A DNA stretch of 64,000 nt from Saprospiraceae bacterium (lineage in GTDB: Bacteria; Bacteroidota; Bacteroidia; Chitinophagales; Saprospiraceae): positions 156,923-220,922 of the forward strand of contig JADKEB010000036.1 of NCBI GenBank assembly GCA_016718205.1. Reading direction: 5' to 3'. This document shows, piece by piece, positions 37,014 to 46,540 of this stretch (position 1 is the stretch's first letter; every line of letters starts with the position of its first letter). Position numbers and translations under genes: made by a program. Under the pieces are notes generated by a model that was not told where the DNA came from, made no database searches, and was given only the letters and a program-made list of their open reading frames with translations.

Positions 37014-38168
37014 ACTGTCAAAATAGGATAATCGGTCAAGATTTGCCTCTAATTGTATCTTGAAAGCATGCTCCCAAATGTACTTTGTGAATCCCAATGT
37101 ATATTGTTGATGTACAGGAAATGCTGATTTGATTTCTGATGAAGGTGTTACTTTAGAAACACGACCTATGATTTCCCAATTTTTGGTTATAAAGTAGCTG
37201 GATTGAAAGTCTATGCCATGCCCTTTATAAATGTAGGTTGTACCTGTTGCATCTTTTAAGACAGGTTCTGTTACATCACGACTCATATAGCTGGACATGA
37301 ATGAAAAGCCATTGTATTTAAAAATAGCATCTATCAACAAAGATTTCAGATCCTTTGGCTGAGATAAGTCATCTCCCAATACTCCTGCCTGTCTCTTTGC
37401 TTTGTGATTAAAATGGTATGCGGCTGACAGCATAAGTTTAGGTTTTTTCTCCCTGATGATATCTCCTTCAAAAAAGACTCCATCTTTGGTAAATCTGCCA
37501 AAAGGAAGTAGTTCTATCTTACTTGTATAAGCTAGTCCATTGTCCGGTGACTTTGTAAAATTCCTTCCGTCACCTGTGGTTATGGCGGATTTTATATTCC
37601 ATGAAAATTGATCCTGATATTCATTGATCAAATTGATAAAAAAGCCGAAATCTCTGTCAATATTGAACCTGGAATTACTGATAGTTCTGTCGGATAGTTG
37701 CAACGCACCACTACTATTGACACGCTGTCTGTTGCCCGGTAACTTGGTTTGACCAAAACCAAAATTCCATTTTGGAGACGCTCTGTAATAGACAACGGCA
37801 TCTCTTATGATATTGAGATTTTCTCCTGATTCAATTTCACCTACGTCTCCCGGGGCAAATGAAAGCTGTAAGACATACAGAAATGCAGGACTACCCACAA
37901 ATCCGTCAAATCTCAATCTCAACCTTCTTATCTGACCATCAATGGCTGCTTCCTTTCCATCATTTTGGATAAAACTAAATCTGTTTTGCATCCTGAATCT
38001 GATATTGAACTGAAAGAGGCTGTCGGGTGAAGTGAGCCCAACACCTTTTCCAAAATTGTAATACGGGAGATTACTTATATCAACATCTCTTTGTTTCTGG
38101 CAAAATGAAGGTTGTTTGATTATGAAAACGAATATAAAAAGTATTGTTATTATTTTAAGTACTTTCAT
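36963..38168 (-). CDS. Porin O/P-family outer-membrane porin
   Basis: A 401-residue barrel with signal peptide (ending PSFCQ). Motifs such as FNIRFRMQNRFSF, IRRLRLRFDGFV, LSFAPGDVG, WNFGFGQTKLPGNRQRVNSSG and SRFNIDRDFGF match the phosphate-selective porin O/P family, which passes anions such as phosphate or polyphosphate through the outer membrane. Its 3' end is one copy of the 50-bp repeat. It follows the propeller-SprB-OmpA gene by 12 bp and is probably the last gene of the operon starting at 40996. Confidence 0.85.
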   Translation of the reverse strand: MKVLKIITILFIFVFIIKQPSFCQKQRDVDISNLPYYNFGKGVGLTSPDSLFQFNIRFRMQNRFSFIQNDGKEAAIDGQIRRLRLRFDGFVGSPAFLYVLQLSFAPGDVGEIESGENLNIIRDAVVYYRASPKWNFGFGQTKLPGNRQRVNSSGALQLSDRTISNSRFNIDRDFGFFINLINEYQDQFSWNIKSAITTGDGRNFTKSPDNGLAYTSKIELLPFGRFTKDGVFFEGDIIREKKPKLMLSAAYHFNHKAKRQAGVLGDDLSQPKDLKSLLIDAIFKYNGFSFMSSYMSRDVTEPVLKDATGTTYIYKGHGIDFQSSYFITKNWEIIGRVSKVTPSSEIKSAFPVHQQYTLGFTKYIWEHAFKIQLEANLDRLSYFDSSKKNNIYTRLQIEMGI

Positions 38169-38180
38169 TTTTTGTAGGTT

Positions 38181-39956
38181 TTACATTTGAAGAATTTTGA
38201 TTTCAACCCTTTGATTTTTTTGTCTGCCTTGGAGCGATTCACTGTCAGTCAGTGGTTCTCTCTTCCCATAGCCTTTGTAGCCGACCCTTTTGGCATCAAT
38301 CCCTCTTTTTATGAGATAATCCGCTATTCCTTTGGCTCTTGCAGCAGACAGCTGGTCGCAATATTCATGAGGAGGTATAGTGTTGGTATGTCCACCTATC
38401 TCGACAATTACTGTATTATTTGCGTTGAGAAACATATATACTTCGTCAAGAATATCATAGTTTTCACTTGTAATGTTGGAAGAATCGGCCTTAAAGTTTA
38501 GCTCATTGATTCTTAGTTTTTGACCTACTGTTACTTTGGAGATTTCCAGATCAGGAATGTATTTTTCTCTTTTCACTAAGAAATCACCCTTGTTGGAGCA
38601 ACCATTTTTATCGGTTACAGTGACAGTATATAGCCCGGCAGATAGGCCATTAATGTTTTTTGTTTTTTGATTGTTGGACCAATAGAATTGATAGGGGCTC
38701 GTGCCACCATTTACACTAATGGCAATTTTTCCATCCAGCTTCGACGGATTATTGACTTGTGAACTTTCTGTATTTGTAATTACAATTAACTTTGGTTGGG
38801 AAAGTTTTCCCATAGCAGGACTTGTTTTACCTTCTTGATCATACACGGTAACATTAAATGTCCCGGCTGACAGATTTTTAATGGCATCCGTTGTCTCTCC
38901 ATTTTCCCACAAGTACCGGTAGGGTGGATTTCCACCATTTACGCTCACTTTCATCGACCCATTTTTATCTCCAAAACATTTGATGGGTGACTGGATGATA
39001 CATGTGCTATTTAGTTGCTCATCATCAGTTTCTTCAAATAATAGTTTATAAAGTCCTGCGCCATCTGTTCCAACCCATATATTGTCTGTTTTGTCACAGC
39101 CCAAACTAAGTGCCGCTTTACTTAAAATGGAGGCATCATCTGAAAAATTTTCCACTTTTTCTTTATAAGGATCATAACATGACAGGATGTCTGATGCAAT
39201 ATAAATCTTCCCCTTAGAATCGATCACAAAACTATTTATCCGACCTTTATATTGATCTTTTTCAAGCTTTACCGGAAATAACCTGTTGAACTTATTGACG
39301 AGAAACATATCTTCCTGTGTGGCAATCCATAGCCCTTCATCATTTTCGCATGTTGCCAGCATTTGGTAATTTTTATCCTGAAGTTCCCATTTTTCATTTT
39401 CTATACGAATATATCCTTTTGACGTTCCTACCCATAAAATATTATGTCGATCTGCATGGACAAAATTGATTTGATTGCTGGCAAGTTTTGAATTTTTGGT
39501 ATCATACAGCTTGTACTTTGTAGATACGGTATTGAATTGAAACAAGCCGGCATTGGTACCGATCCATATGCTGCCTTTGAGGTAGGTGATGCCCTTAATT
39601 GTTGCTGTCGGATGATCCAGAGTGTATTCCTGTCCGTCATTTAAACTGAAAAGCGAGTTTACAGATGCGGCCCAAACATTTCCTTTATTGTCCGAAACGA
39701 TATCCACCATTTCTGAATTTTCGAAATGCAACTTTATGAAATTACCATTTTTGTCAGCCTGTATCAATCCGCCAGATGAAGCTATCCAAATGAAGTCATC
39801 ATGTAGGATTTTAATATTCCGAATTCTACTGTCAGATTCGGTCAGAAAAAGAGCCTTAATTTTGACCTTTTCAGCTGAATTTTGTGGTATGGCAACCAGT
39901 GAATGAAGCAGGAAGGCACAAAAAACTAATGTGGTATTGAAATAATTTGCCATCAT
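38181..39956 (-). CDS. Propeller, SprB-repeat and OmpA-domain protein
   Basis: A 591-residue secreted protein. The order is a signal peptide, a two-component-regulator-type propeller (residues about 30-310, FIWIASSGGLIQ, NILWVGTSKG), two SprB repeats (about 318-460, GGNPPYRYLWENGETT and GGTSPYQFYWSNNQKT), and a C-terminal OmpA peptidoglycan-binding domain (about 475-591, EIGGHTN, SAARAKGIADYLIKRGI). It probably links the peptidoglycan to an outer-membrane or surface structure. It overlaps the endonuclease gene by four bases (ATGA) and precedes the porin O/P gene by 12 bp. Confidence 0.85.
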   Translation of the reverse strand: MMANYFNTTLVFCAFLLHSLVAIPQNSAEKVKIKALFLTESDSRIRNIKILHDDFIWIASSGGLIQADKNGNFIKLHFENSEMVDIVSDNKGNVWAASVNSLFSLNDGQEYTLDHPTATIKGITYLKGSIWIGTNAGLFQFNTVSTKYKLYDTKNSKLASNQINFVHADRHNILWVGTSKGYIRIENEKWELQDKNYQMLATCENDEGLWIATQEDMFLVNKFNRLFPVKLEKDQYKGRINSFVIDSKGKIYIASDILSCYDPYKEKVENFSDDASILSKAALSLGCDKTDNIWVGTDGAGLYKLLFEETDDEQLNSTCIIQSPIKCFGDKNGSMKVSVNGGNPPYRYLWENGETTDAIKNLSAGTFNVTVYDQEGKTSPAMGKLSQPKLIVITNTESSQVNNPSKLDGKIAISVNGGTSPYQFYWSNNQKTKNINGLSAGLYTVTVTDKNGCSNKGDFLVKREKYIPDLEISKVTVGQKLRINELNFKADSSNITSENYDILDEVYMFLNANNTVIVEIGGHTNTIPPHEYCDQLSAARAKGIADYLIKRGIDAKRVGYKGYGKREPLTDSESLQGRQKNQRVEIKILQM

Positions 39957-40996
39957 TTGACTTCTTTTGTCAGATAGATATAAGCAGGGAAGTGGTCACT
40001 ATATCCGCCCTGATAGGTGTCACCTGAGAAAGTCCGTAATGGATAGCCCTTATATTGGCCTGAAGGCTGCACCAGAAACCTTTTATTAAATATATTGGCT
40101 TTAAAGTAATTAAAACCTGAAGATTTCTTATTGGTAAATCCACGGCTTACAATAATCTGATCGAACAAACTCCAGGCATCTCTGTATGCATTGGATCCTT
40201 GCCCTCTCCTAAAAAAATCTTCGTAGGGGTTGAATAATCCCGATTTTCTGATTTCTTTTACATCCGAAACCGCTCTCAGATGCGATTTGATACTCTCATT
40301 GGTGGGATCATCATTTAGGTCGCCCATTATAAGAATTTTGGATTCCCGATTATGTACAAAAAGCGAGTCTACTATTTTTCTGCAGAGTTTGGCCCCACTA
40401 TTCCGGTACGGTGCCGTCCTTGCTTCTCCACCACTTCTTGAGGGCCAATGGTTGACCAGGATATGTATAGTATCTGTATCAAGTAAGCCAGTTACATATA
40501 AAACATCTCGTGTTTTTTGAATTTCGCCTTCACTATAATTGATTAGTGGGATAGGGGTGCTGGATAACACAGTAAAGTGTGACGGATTATAAAGCAACCC
40601 TACATCCACTCCACGGCCATCAGGTGAATCATAATGGACAATTTGATAATTTCTGTTTTTGATGGCTGGCTGGATGACTAAATCCTCAAGAACTTTACGA
40701 TTTTCTATTTCTGATACCCCCAATACTGACAATCCAGCGGCAACATCAAGCAACCCAATCTGAGATATCACATAAGCCATATTTGTAAGCTTTTCCTGGT
40801 ACCTTTCAGGTGTCCATGACCTGGCACCTTCGGGCAAAAACTCTTCATCATTGATCAACGTGTCATCAACAGTATCGAAGAGGTTTTCAAGATTGTAAAA
40901 TCCTATACTTACAATTTTATATTTGCCGGCATCCTGCGCATAAAATGGATTATAAAAAACTAATATGCTGCCTGCTATTAAAATAAGGATCTTCAT
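39953..40996 (-). CDS. Secreted endonuclease/exonuclease/phosphatase-family protein
   Basis: A 347-residue protein with a signal peptide (ending YNPFYAQ) and the EEP fold: GFYNLENLFDTVDD (metal-binding Asn and Glu), VSEIEN, HYDSPDGRGVDV, VNHWPSRSGG, MGDLNDDP and SDHFPAYI (catalytic His). Such exported proteins cleave DNA or phosphodiesters outside the cytoplasm and can supply phosphate, which fits the porin O/P gene in the same operon. The ATG at 40996 follows a -7 promoter element at 41016-41023. Confidence 0.88.
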   Translation of the reverse strand: MKILILIAGSILVFYNPFYAQDAGKYKIVSIGFYNLENLFDTVDDTLINDEEFLPEGARSWTPERYQEKLTNMAYVISQIGLLDVAAGLSVLGVSEIENRKVLEDLVIQPAIKNRNYQIVHYDSPDGRGVDVGLLYNPSHFTVLSSTPIPLINYSEGEIQKTRDVLYVTGLLDTDTIHILVNHWPSRSGGEARTAPYRNSGAKLCRKIVDSLFVHNRESKILIMGDLNDDPTNESIKSHLRAVSDVKEIRKSGLFNPYEDFFRRGQGSNAYRDAWSLFDQIIVSRGFTNKKSSGFNYFKANIFNKRFLVQPSGQYKGYPLRTFSGDTYQGGYSDHFPAYIYLTKEVK

Positions 40997-41015
40997 TCAA
41001 AAATGATATTATATG

Positions 41016-41023
41016 CAAAGGTA
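41016..41023 (-). promoter_or_regulatory. -7 element of the endonuclease operon
   Basis: On the minus strand the sequence reads TACCTTTG, matching TAnnTTTG, about 20 bases before the start codon at 40996. Confidence 0.45.
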
Positions 41024-41069
41024 TTAATTAACACCTAAATTGACCCACAAATTTCCAAATGATCATGTT

Positions 41070-41250
41070 AGAGTATGTTTAAATTTTCATGTTTGAGCGA
41101 AAGTGAGCAAATTTATTTTTATGTAAGACATATTTTGCAGTTGTAGCTGGTTGCTCAAGCATAGCTTGACGCAATACAACAAAAAATATAACGCAACAGA
41201 AAATAAAATTTGCCGCTAGGAGCCAAATGATGAAACTTTAAACATACTCT
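41070..41250. repeat. MITE-like element, family 2 (copy b)
   Basis: A 181 bp element with ends AGAGTATGTTTAAA and TTTAAACATACTCT and TTA on both sides as target duplication. Its interior is the inverted version of 9318-9578, including CTCAAGCATAGCTTGACGC and GCCGCTAGGAGCC. Confidence 0.7.
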
Positions 41251-41291
41251 TAAATATGTAATATCTTTTCACTAAAAAAAAGTGAAAAGAA

Positions 41292-42386
41292 TCAGTTTTT
41301 CCTTCGCTTTTGTTTGTAGTCCATAAAAATAAACTCACCAAGTCCTTCAAGGGAAGAATAGAAAGCTTTTCCATTATTGGCTTTGGTAAACTGATCCACA
41401 AAATTGACCAGATAAGGGTCCCGGGCTATCATAAATGTTGTGATAGGGATATTTATTTTTCTGCAACTGGCAGCCAGACCTAGGGTTCGGGTGAGTATTT
41501 TTCTGTCAAGACCAAAACTGTTTTTGTAGTATTGTTTTCCTTTTTTGATGCAGGTAGGTTTGCCATCTGTGATCATCATGATCTGCTTATTGGGGTTTTT
41601 ACGTTTTCTGAGGATTTCCATAGCCAGTTCCAGGCCTGCAACTGTATTGGTATGGTATGGTCCCACCTGAAGATAGGGTAGGTCTTTGATTTCAATAGCC
41701 CAGGCATCATCTCCGAATACAATGATGTCAAGTGTATCTTTAGGATATCTCGTGATGATCAACTCTGAGAGTGCCATCGCCACTTTTTTGGCCGGTGTAA
41801 TGCGATCCTCCCCATAGAGGATCATTGAGTGTGATATATCAATCATGAGCACAGTACTTGTCTGGCTTTTATTATATGTCTCATGAATCTGTAAATCATC
41901 TTCTGTCAATTTGAAATCTTCGATCCCATGATTGATTTGGGCATTTTTTATTGTCTCAGTCAGCGCAATATTTTCAGGAGTATCCCCGAAAACAAATGGT
42001 CTGAGCTCAGAAGTAATTTCATCTCCTTGTCCGGTAAGTTTTGTAGTGTGGTTGCCATGTTTTGATTTTTTAAGCTGATCAAAGATATCATCCAAGGCTT
42101 GCCTCCGGAGTGCCAATTCCATTTTAGCAGTTGGATGATGGCCAGCAAAATTAGCTTTTCCACCTTGAGAAATAAAACCTTTTTCTTCCAGATCCTTTAT
42201 AAAATCTGCAATACCATAGTTTTTATCCGTAAGCTTGTAGTGTTTGTCAAGTTCTGTCAACCATGACAATGCTTCTGATACATCTCCTGAAGTATGTACC
42301 AACAGATCTTTGAAGATTTTAAATAATCTTTCAAAAGGATCATCATTATCATCTGCTTGAAAATCACTGAATTGCCATCCTATCAT
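41292..42386 (-). CDS. VWA-domain protein
   Basis: A 364-residue soluble protein. Residues 1-170 are helical and charged; residues about 175-350 form a von Willebrand A domain with an intact MIDAS site (MIDISHSM, then NTVAGL and ITDGKPT). Relatives are usually encoded next to a MoxR/magnesium-chelatase-type AAA ATPase and work with it in metal insertion or protein remodelling. No ATPase gene lies nearby here, so the partner must be elsewhere or lost. Repeat elements flank it on both sides. Confidence 0.8.
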   Translation of the reverse strand: MIGWQFSDFQADDNDDPFERLFKIFKDLLVHTSGDVSEALSWLTELDKHYKLTDKNYGIADFIKDLEEKGFISQGGKANFAGHHPTAKMELALRRQALDDIFDQLKKSKHGNHTTKLTGQGDEITSELRPFVFGDTPENIALTETIKNAQINHGIEDFKLTEDDLQIHETYNKSQTSTVLMIDISHSMILYGEDRITPAKKVAMALSELIITRYPKDTLDIIVFGDDAWAIEIKDLPYLQVGPYHTNTVAGLELAMEILRKRKNPNKQIMMITDGKPTCIKKGKQYYKNSFGLDRKILTRTLGLAASCRKINIPITTFMIARDPYLVNFVDQFTKANNGKAFYSSLEGLGEFIFMDYKQKRRKN

Positions 42387-42435
42387 AAAGCTATACGATT
42401 AGACCTGAAAACAGTCGGAATAACATTAAGTTTAA

Positions 42436-42753
42436 TTAATACCTAAAAATCTAAAATGATAATCTATTACGACCTCCAAATACTATATTCTGACCTATGA
42501 AACAACATGACCATGCCGTCAGGTGTGCTCACGGTTCCTTCACTAAATTGAGCTACTTCTCAATTTTGCTGTCGCACCGTTCAGTCATGCACCATACTGT
42601 GTGCAGCTATGCTGCAGCGGTGCTACAGCGAAAGCTGCACACAGTATGATTTGTCGCTAAAAGTGCTGATTTTACCTGCCTTGCCTGCTGCTTAGGCAGG
42701 CAGGTTGTATTTGAAACTCTCACTACGAATCTCATTTTAGATATTTAGGTAAT
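42436..42753. repeat. Repeat family 5, full copy (318 bp)
   Basis: The ends TTAATACCTAAAAATCTAAA (42436) and the inverse TTTTAGATATTTAGGTAA (to 42752) enclose a segment with a strong inner inverted repeat, ATACTGTGTGCAGCT and AGCTGCACACAGTAT. It also has a GCAGGCAGG motif. A partial inverted copy lies at 32263-32440. No open frame of note. Confidence 0.65.
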
Positions 42754-42878
42754 AGGGAAGAAATGATTCTATTTCATTGAAAATACTATTGTAATATCAG
42801 GCAAGTCAATAAAAACTATCTACAAATGGAAATACAATCACATTTGTAAACCAGTTACAATTTTAAAATTGGAGCCTG

Positions 42879-43667
42879 TTACAGCAAAATTTCCCCTTCA
42901 TACACTTTTTCAGCAGGTCCTGACAGCCAGATATTTGTAAATTGATTATCATGTATTTTTTCAAATTCAACCTTCAAATGGCCTCCTTTTGTAGTTATCT
43001 GTATGATATTTTTTCCCTGTAAATTTTCTTTCATTCCGAAGCTGAGTGCTACAGCCGTAACGCCTGTACCACAGGAGAAAGTTTCATCTTCCACACCTCT
43101 TTCATAGGTGGCAACGGTTAAGGCATTATCGATGATTTTTGAAAAATTTACGTTGATGCCTTCTTTTTTATATGTCTCATTGTACCTGATTTTGGCACCT
43201 TCAGTTGCTATGTTTTCAGGAATTTCATCGCAAAAGGTCACATAATGAGGTGATCCGGTATTGAGTTCATAAGTATCATTGTCCATTCTTTGTATATGGT
43301 TTACATCTTGCATATGGAGACTCACAATGCCTTGTTCATCTATTTTACCTTGGTGATCACCATCTATGGCAGAGAATATACATTCTTTTTGGAAAACTCC
43401 CAGATCATGTGCGAAAGCTAATATACACCTACCTCCATTACCACACATAGAGCCCTGTCCGCCATCTGCATTATAATAAATCATCCTGAAGTCAGTATCC
43501 ACAGCATTTTCAAGTAGTATAAGTCCGTCTGCACCTATCCCAAACCTTCTGCCACAAAGCTGCCTTATCGTTTTATGATCATCATGGTGAAGATACTGTC
43601 GATTTCTTTGATCAACCATGATGAAATCATTGCCGGTGCCCTGATATTTATGAAAATGCAATTTCAT
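42879..43667 (-). CDS. dapF: Diaminopimelate epimerase
   Basis: The enzyme converts LL- to meso-diaminopimelate for lysine and peptidoglycan synthesis. It has 262 residues, a normal length, with the two catalytic cysteines in MCGNGGRC and FSCGTGVTAV and the N-terminal YQGTGNDF pattern. The ATG at 43667 fits the family start. It is divergent from the HtrA-type protease. Confidence 0.95.
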   Translation of the reverse strand: MKLHFHKYQGTGNDFIMVDQRNRQYLHHDDHKTIRQLCGRRFGIGADGLILLENAVDTDFRMIYYNADGGQGSMCGNGGRCILAFAHDLGVFQKECIFSAIDGDHQGKIDEQGIVSLHMQDVNHIQRMDNDTYELNTGSPHYVTFCDEIPENIATEGAKIRYNETYKKEGINVNFSKIIDNALTVATYERGVEDETFSCGTGVTAVALSFGMKENLQGKNIIQITTKGGHLKVEFEKIHDNQFTNIWLSGPAEKVYEGEILL

Positions 43668-43768
43668 TGATTGTTATATTTTATATCAAAAACTCCAATT
43701 GTGCGTTAAATCAATGTTATAAAAACTCAAAAGTAATAATATTTTATACACTTAAATATCAAAACATG

Positions 43769-43776
43769 TATATTTG
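43769..43776 (+). promoter_or_regulatory. -7 element of the HtrA-type protease gene
   Basis: TATATTTG matches TAnnTTTG and lies about 32 bases upstream of the TTG start at 43808. No exact -33 TTTG is visible. Confidence 0.45.
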
Positions 43777-43807
43777 CATCATATTTTGATTAAATATAAT
43801 ATATAAA

Positions 43808-45241
43808 TTGAAGATAGACAGAAGATATTTTTTTTATCAACTTAGTTTGACGCTGACAGCTACTTTTTGTCTTATAGCTTTATATCATTTCGGAGTGGTA
43901 AGAAATATCTCATCTGAGGATGAAGTAAGAAAGCAAGCGAAAATGGTGGCGGAGCATGAATGGGTATTTTCTGACCAAATGAACCGGATTTTCAGATCAT
44001 CCCATCCTACAGATTTTATCTCTGCAGCTGAGGCAAGCAGGAAAGCGGTGGTCTTTATTAAATCTATCATTCGTCCGGATGAACTTTTAGTCCAAAACTA
44101 TTCCAATACGGGGTCGGGAGTCCTTATCAGCTCTGATGGGTATATTGTCACCAATCAGCATGTTATTCATTCTGCTTCAAAGGTCGAAGTGACCCTTAAT
44201 GATAACAGGACCTACATTGCCAAGCTTATCGGTGCAGATAAAAATACTGACCTTGCCTTATTAAAAATAGAAGTGGAAAATGCAGACTTTTTATCCTTTG
44301 GCAATTCTGATTCGCTACGGATAGGAGAGTGGGTGCTGGCAGTAGGCAATCCTTTCAGGCTCCAATCTTCTGTTACCGCTGGTATCGTAAGCGCAAAAGC
44401 CAGAAGTATCAATCTGCTTGAAAATCAAGGTATAGAATCTTTTATACAAACAGATGCGGCTTTTAATCCGGGTAGCAGTGGTGGCGCTCTGGTGAGTACG
44501 GCTGGTCTTCTGGTTGGGGTCTCTACTGCCATCATGAGTGAATCCGGAAGATATGAAGGTTTTTCTTTTGCAATTCCTGCCAACCTTGCCAGGAAAGTAG
44601 TGGCTGATCTCAAAGAATTTGGAACTGTGCAAAGAGGTTGGTTGGGTGTGGATATCGAAAATATTGATAATAAAATGGCCGAAGAAATGGACTTGAGTGA
44701 AGTTTCCGGGGTATTGATATCACACGTGACCAAGGATGGAGGCGCTTATGAAGCAGGTATTCGTTCCAATGATGTCATCATCAGCGTCAATAATATTAAA
44801 ATACATAATACTTCTGAATTTATGGAAATTTTGGGTCAATACAGACCGGGAGAAAAACTCCAAATCATTTACATCAGGAGTAAAGATAAAAAAACTGCTT
44901 TTCCTATTTTGAGAAATCAACTAAATACTACAGATCTTATAGGAATTGCTGCTGATGGAGCTTTTCATGAACTTGGTATTGAAGTCAGAGAATTGGACAG
45001 TTATGAAAAAGCGATATATACACCCGGCGGTGTAAAAGTAATAAGTATAACAATAGGAAGTATCATAGCAAATACAAAAATGGAACCGGACTACATCATC
45101 ACCAAAATAAATAATGTAAAGATTTCCGGTATGGCACAATTTAGAAAAATTTTAGAAGACTTCAAAGGCAAATCTGTCATTTTAGAGGGCTTTTATCCTA
45201 AATTTCCAGGTGAGTACCCATATACTTTTGTAGTACCTTAG
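43808..45241 (+). CDS. HtrA/DegP-like serine protease
   Basis: A 477-residue envelope protease with an N-terminal membrane anchor (residues 10-30), a trypsin-like domain with the catalytic triad (His in TNQHVIH, Asp in NTDLALLKI, Ser in NPGSSGGAL) and PDZ domains (RGWLGVDIE, VSGVLISHVTKDGGAYEAG, and a second C-terminal one). It degrades or refolds damaged envelope proteins. The start is TTG at 43808, with no closer ATG that keeps the membrane anchor. Confidence 0.92.
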   Translation: MKIDRRYFFYQLSLTLTATFCLIALYHFGVVRNISSEDEVRKQAKMVAEHEWVFSDQMNRIFRSSHPTDFISAAEASRKAVVFIKSIIRPDELLVQNYSNTGSGVLISSDGYIVTNQHVIHSASKVEVTLNDNRTYIAKLIGADKNTDLALLKIEVENADFLSFGNSDSLRIGEWVLAVGNPFRLQSSVTAGIVSAKARSINLLENQGIESFIQTDAAFNPGSSGGALVSTAGLLVGVSTAIMSESGRYEGFSFAIPANLARKVVADLKEFGTVQRGWLGVDIENIDNKMAEEMDLSEVSGVLISHVTKDGGAYEAGIRSNDVIISVNNIKIHNTSEFMEILGQYRPGEKLQIIYIRSKDKKTAFPILRNQLNTTDLIGIAADGAFHELGIEVRELDSYEKAIYTPGGVKVISITIGSIIANTKMEPDYIITKINNVKISGMAQFRKILEDFKGKSVILEGFYPKFPGEYPYTFVVP

Positions 45242-45322
45242 AAAGTTGGAGATAATTTCCGCTAATTAAAACCCAATGCTGTTTAAAAATACGTTTATCA
45301 TACAAATTAATATATTTACTAA

Positions 45323-45700
45323 ATGCTAAGAATAGGATTGATTGCACATGACGGGAAAAAACCTGAGATGGTTTCCTTCGTGGTCGCTCATAAGCATTTT
45401 CTTCAAAATGCTAAAATTTATGCGACAGGCACTACCGGAGCTCACATAGCCAAGGAAGGATTTGATGTTGAATGTTTGCTTTCAGGTCCAAAAGGTGGTG
45501 ATGCTCAGATTGCTGCATTATTGGCTACGGGAGAAATAGACGTTGTCATTTTTTTTAGAGACCCTTTGGACAAACATCCACATGAGCCCGATGTACAGAT
45601 GCTTATGAGATTGTGTGATGTGCACAACATTCCTTTGGCCACCAATCCTGCAGCTGCATATTACATCCTGAGAGGTTATGAAGCTGAACTAACAAAATAA
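45323..45700 (+). CDS. mgsA: Methylglyoxal synthase
   Basis: The enzyme turns dihydroxyacetone phosphate into methylglyoxal and phosphate, a bypass of lower glycolysis under phosphate limitation. It has 125 residues with IAHDGKKPEM, ATGTTG, GPKGGDAQIA (catalytic Asp) and FFRDPLDKHPHEPD, all as in the family. It is followed by a bidirectional terminator. Confidence 0.95.
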   Translation: MLRIGLIAHDGKKPEMVSFVVAHKHFLQNAKIYATGTTGAHIAKEGFDVECLLSGPKGGDAQIAALLATGEIDVVIFFRDPLDKHPHEPDVQMLMRLCDVHNIPLATNPAAAYYILRGYEAELTK

Positions 45701-45721
45701 CATTGATTTTTTACATCCATC

Positions 45722-45773
45722 AAAAAAAAAAATGCCACGGAATGAAGTTCATCCGTGGCAATTATTTTTTTTT
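45722..45773. terminator. Bidirectional intrinsic terminator
   Basis: TGCCACGGA and TCCGTGGCA (within 45733-45760) form a strong stem. A T-run follows on the plus strand and an A-run precedes it, so it can end mgsA transcripts and those of the convergent lipoprotein gene. Confidence 0.85.
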
Positions 45774-45801
45774 GGAAATGAATCCAGAGTCAGACTCTCA
45801 A

Positions 45802-46344
45802 TTATTTCTTTGCAACCATTTCATAAGCAGCTTTCAACAATCCAAGAGCTGACTCAGATGAAGCTTTAAGTTCAGTTTGCTTAGCAGTCCAAGAAGCAAC
45901 TTTCTCAGTAGCTTGTGTAGCAAGACCTGATAACTCAGCTATCTGAGCAGGAATATCACCTTCGATTTTTCCGGCAGCAAGACCATCTTTAAGGGCAGTC
46001 ACACCAGCTCCTTTCTCAGTCCACATAGTTACGAAGTCATTCAATTCAGTTTGAACCGGAGTGTAAGCATCACTTGCAGTTTTAAATGCAGTTATAGCTT
46101 CAGTCCACTTAGTTCCAGCCTCTCCTTTAAGACCTGCAACAGCAGCTGAGTCAAGCATCATTTGGTTGGCAGCTTCTGTCATAGATGTCATGTCTTTAGT
46201 CAATCCTTCAGAAAAACCAGTAACTGCAGTTGTAGCAGCATCCCATGAAGTACCTAATTCTTCAATAGCAGCTTTGTGCGCTTCAACACCACCTTTACAA
46301 GCGACCAATAACAATGGTAATGCAAATAATAATACCTTCTTCAT
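45802..46344 (-). CDS. Small helical lipoprotein
   Basis: A 180-residue lipoprotein from ATG 46344 (MKKVLLFALPLLLVACKGG, lipobox VAC). The mature part is almost entirely Ala/Thr/Glu-rich helix and may form a long coiled coil. I know no named domain. It has a -7 promoter element, a separate transcript and a strong terminator, suggesting good expression. It may be an abundant envelope lipoprotein, but its function is unknown. Confidence 0.65.
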   Translation of the reverse strand: MKKVLLFALPLLLVACKGGVEAHKAAIEELGTSWDAATTAVTGFSEGLTKDMTSMTEAANQMMLDSAAVAGLKGEAGTKWTEAITAFKTASDAYTPVQTELNDFVTMWTEKGAGVTALKDGLAAGKIEGDIPAQIAELSGLATQATEKVASWTAKQTELKASSESALGLLKAAYEMVAKK

Positions 46345-46377
46345 TTTTACAATTTTTTTTAATTTTAAATAATGCCG

Positions 46378-46385
46378 CAAAGGTA
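46378..46385 (-). promoter_or_regulatory. -7 element of the small lipoprotein gene
   Basis: On the minus strand TACCTTTG fits TAnnTTTG, 33 bases before the ATG at 46344. Confidence 0.45.
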
Positions 46386-46540
46386 TATCAAATATTTATT
46401 CGCGAAGCATTTTACTACATCTTTTTTTAACTTCAAAAAATTGTTAATGACGTGTTAAAACAATAATAATCAATGTAATAAACATACAAATAAATATAAT
46501 TTGAATGATGTTAACATACTTTAACAATGTAACTTTTTTC

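Noticed and set aside
36838..37026. 62-codon plus-strand frame
   Set aside because: It runs over the 109-bp insert and the 3' end of the porin O/P gene on the other strand; no signal of its own.
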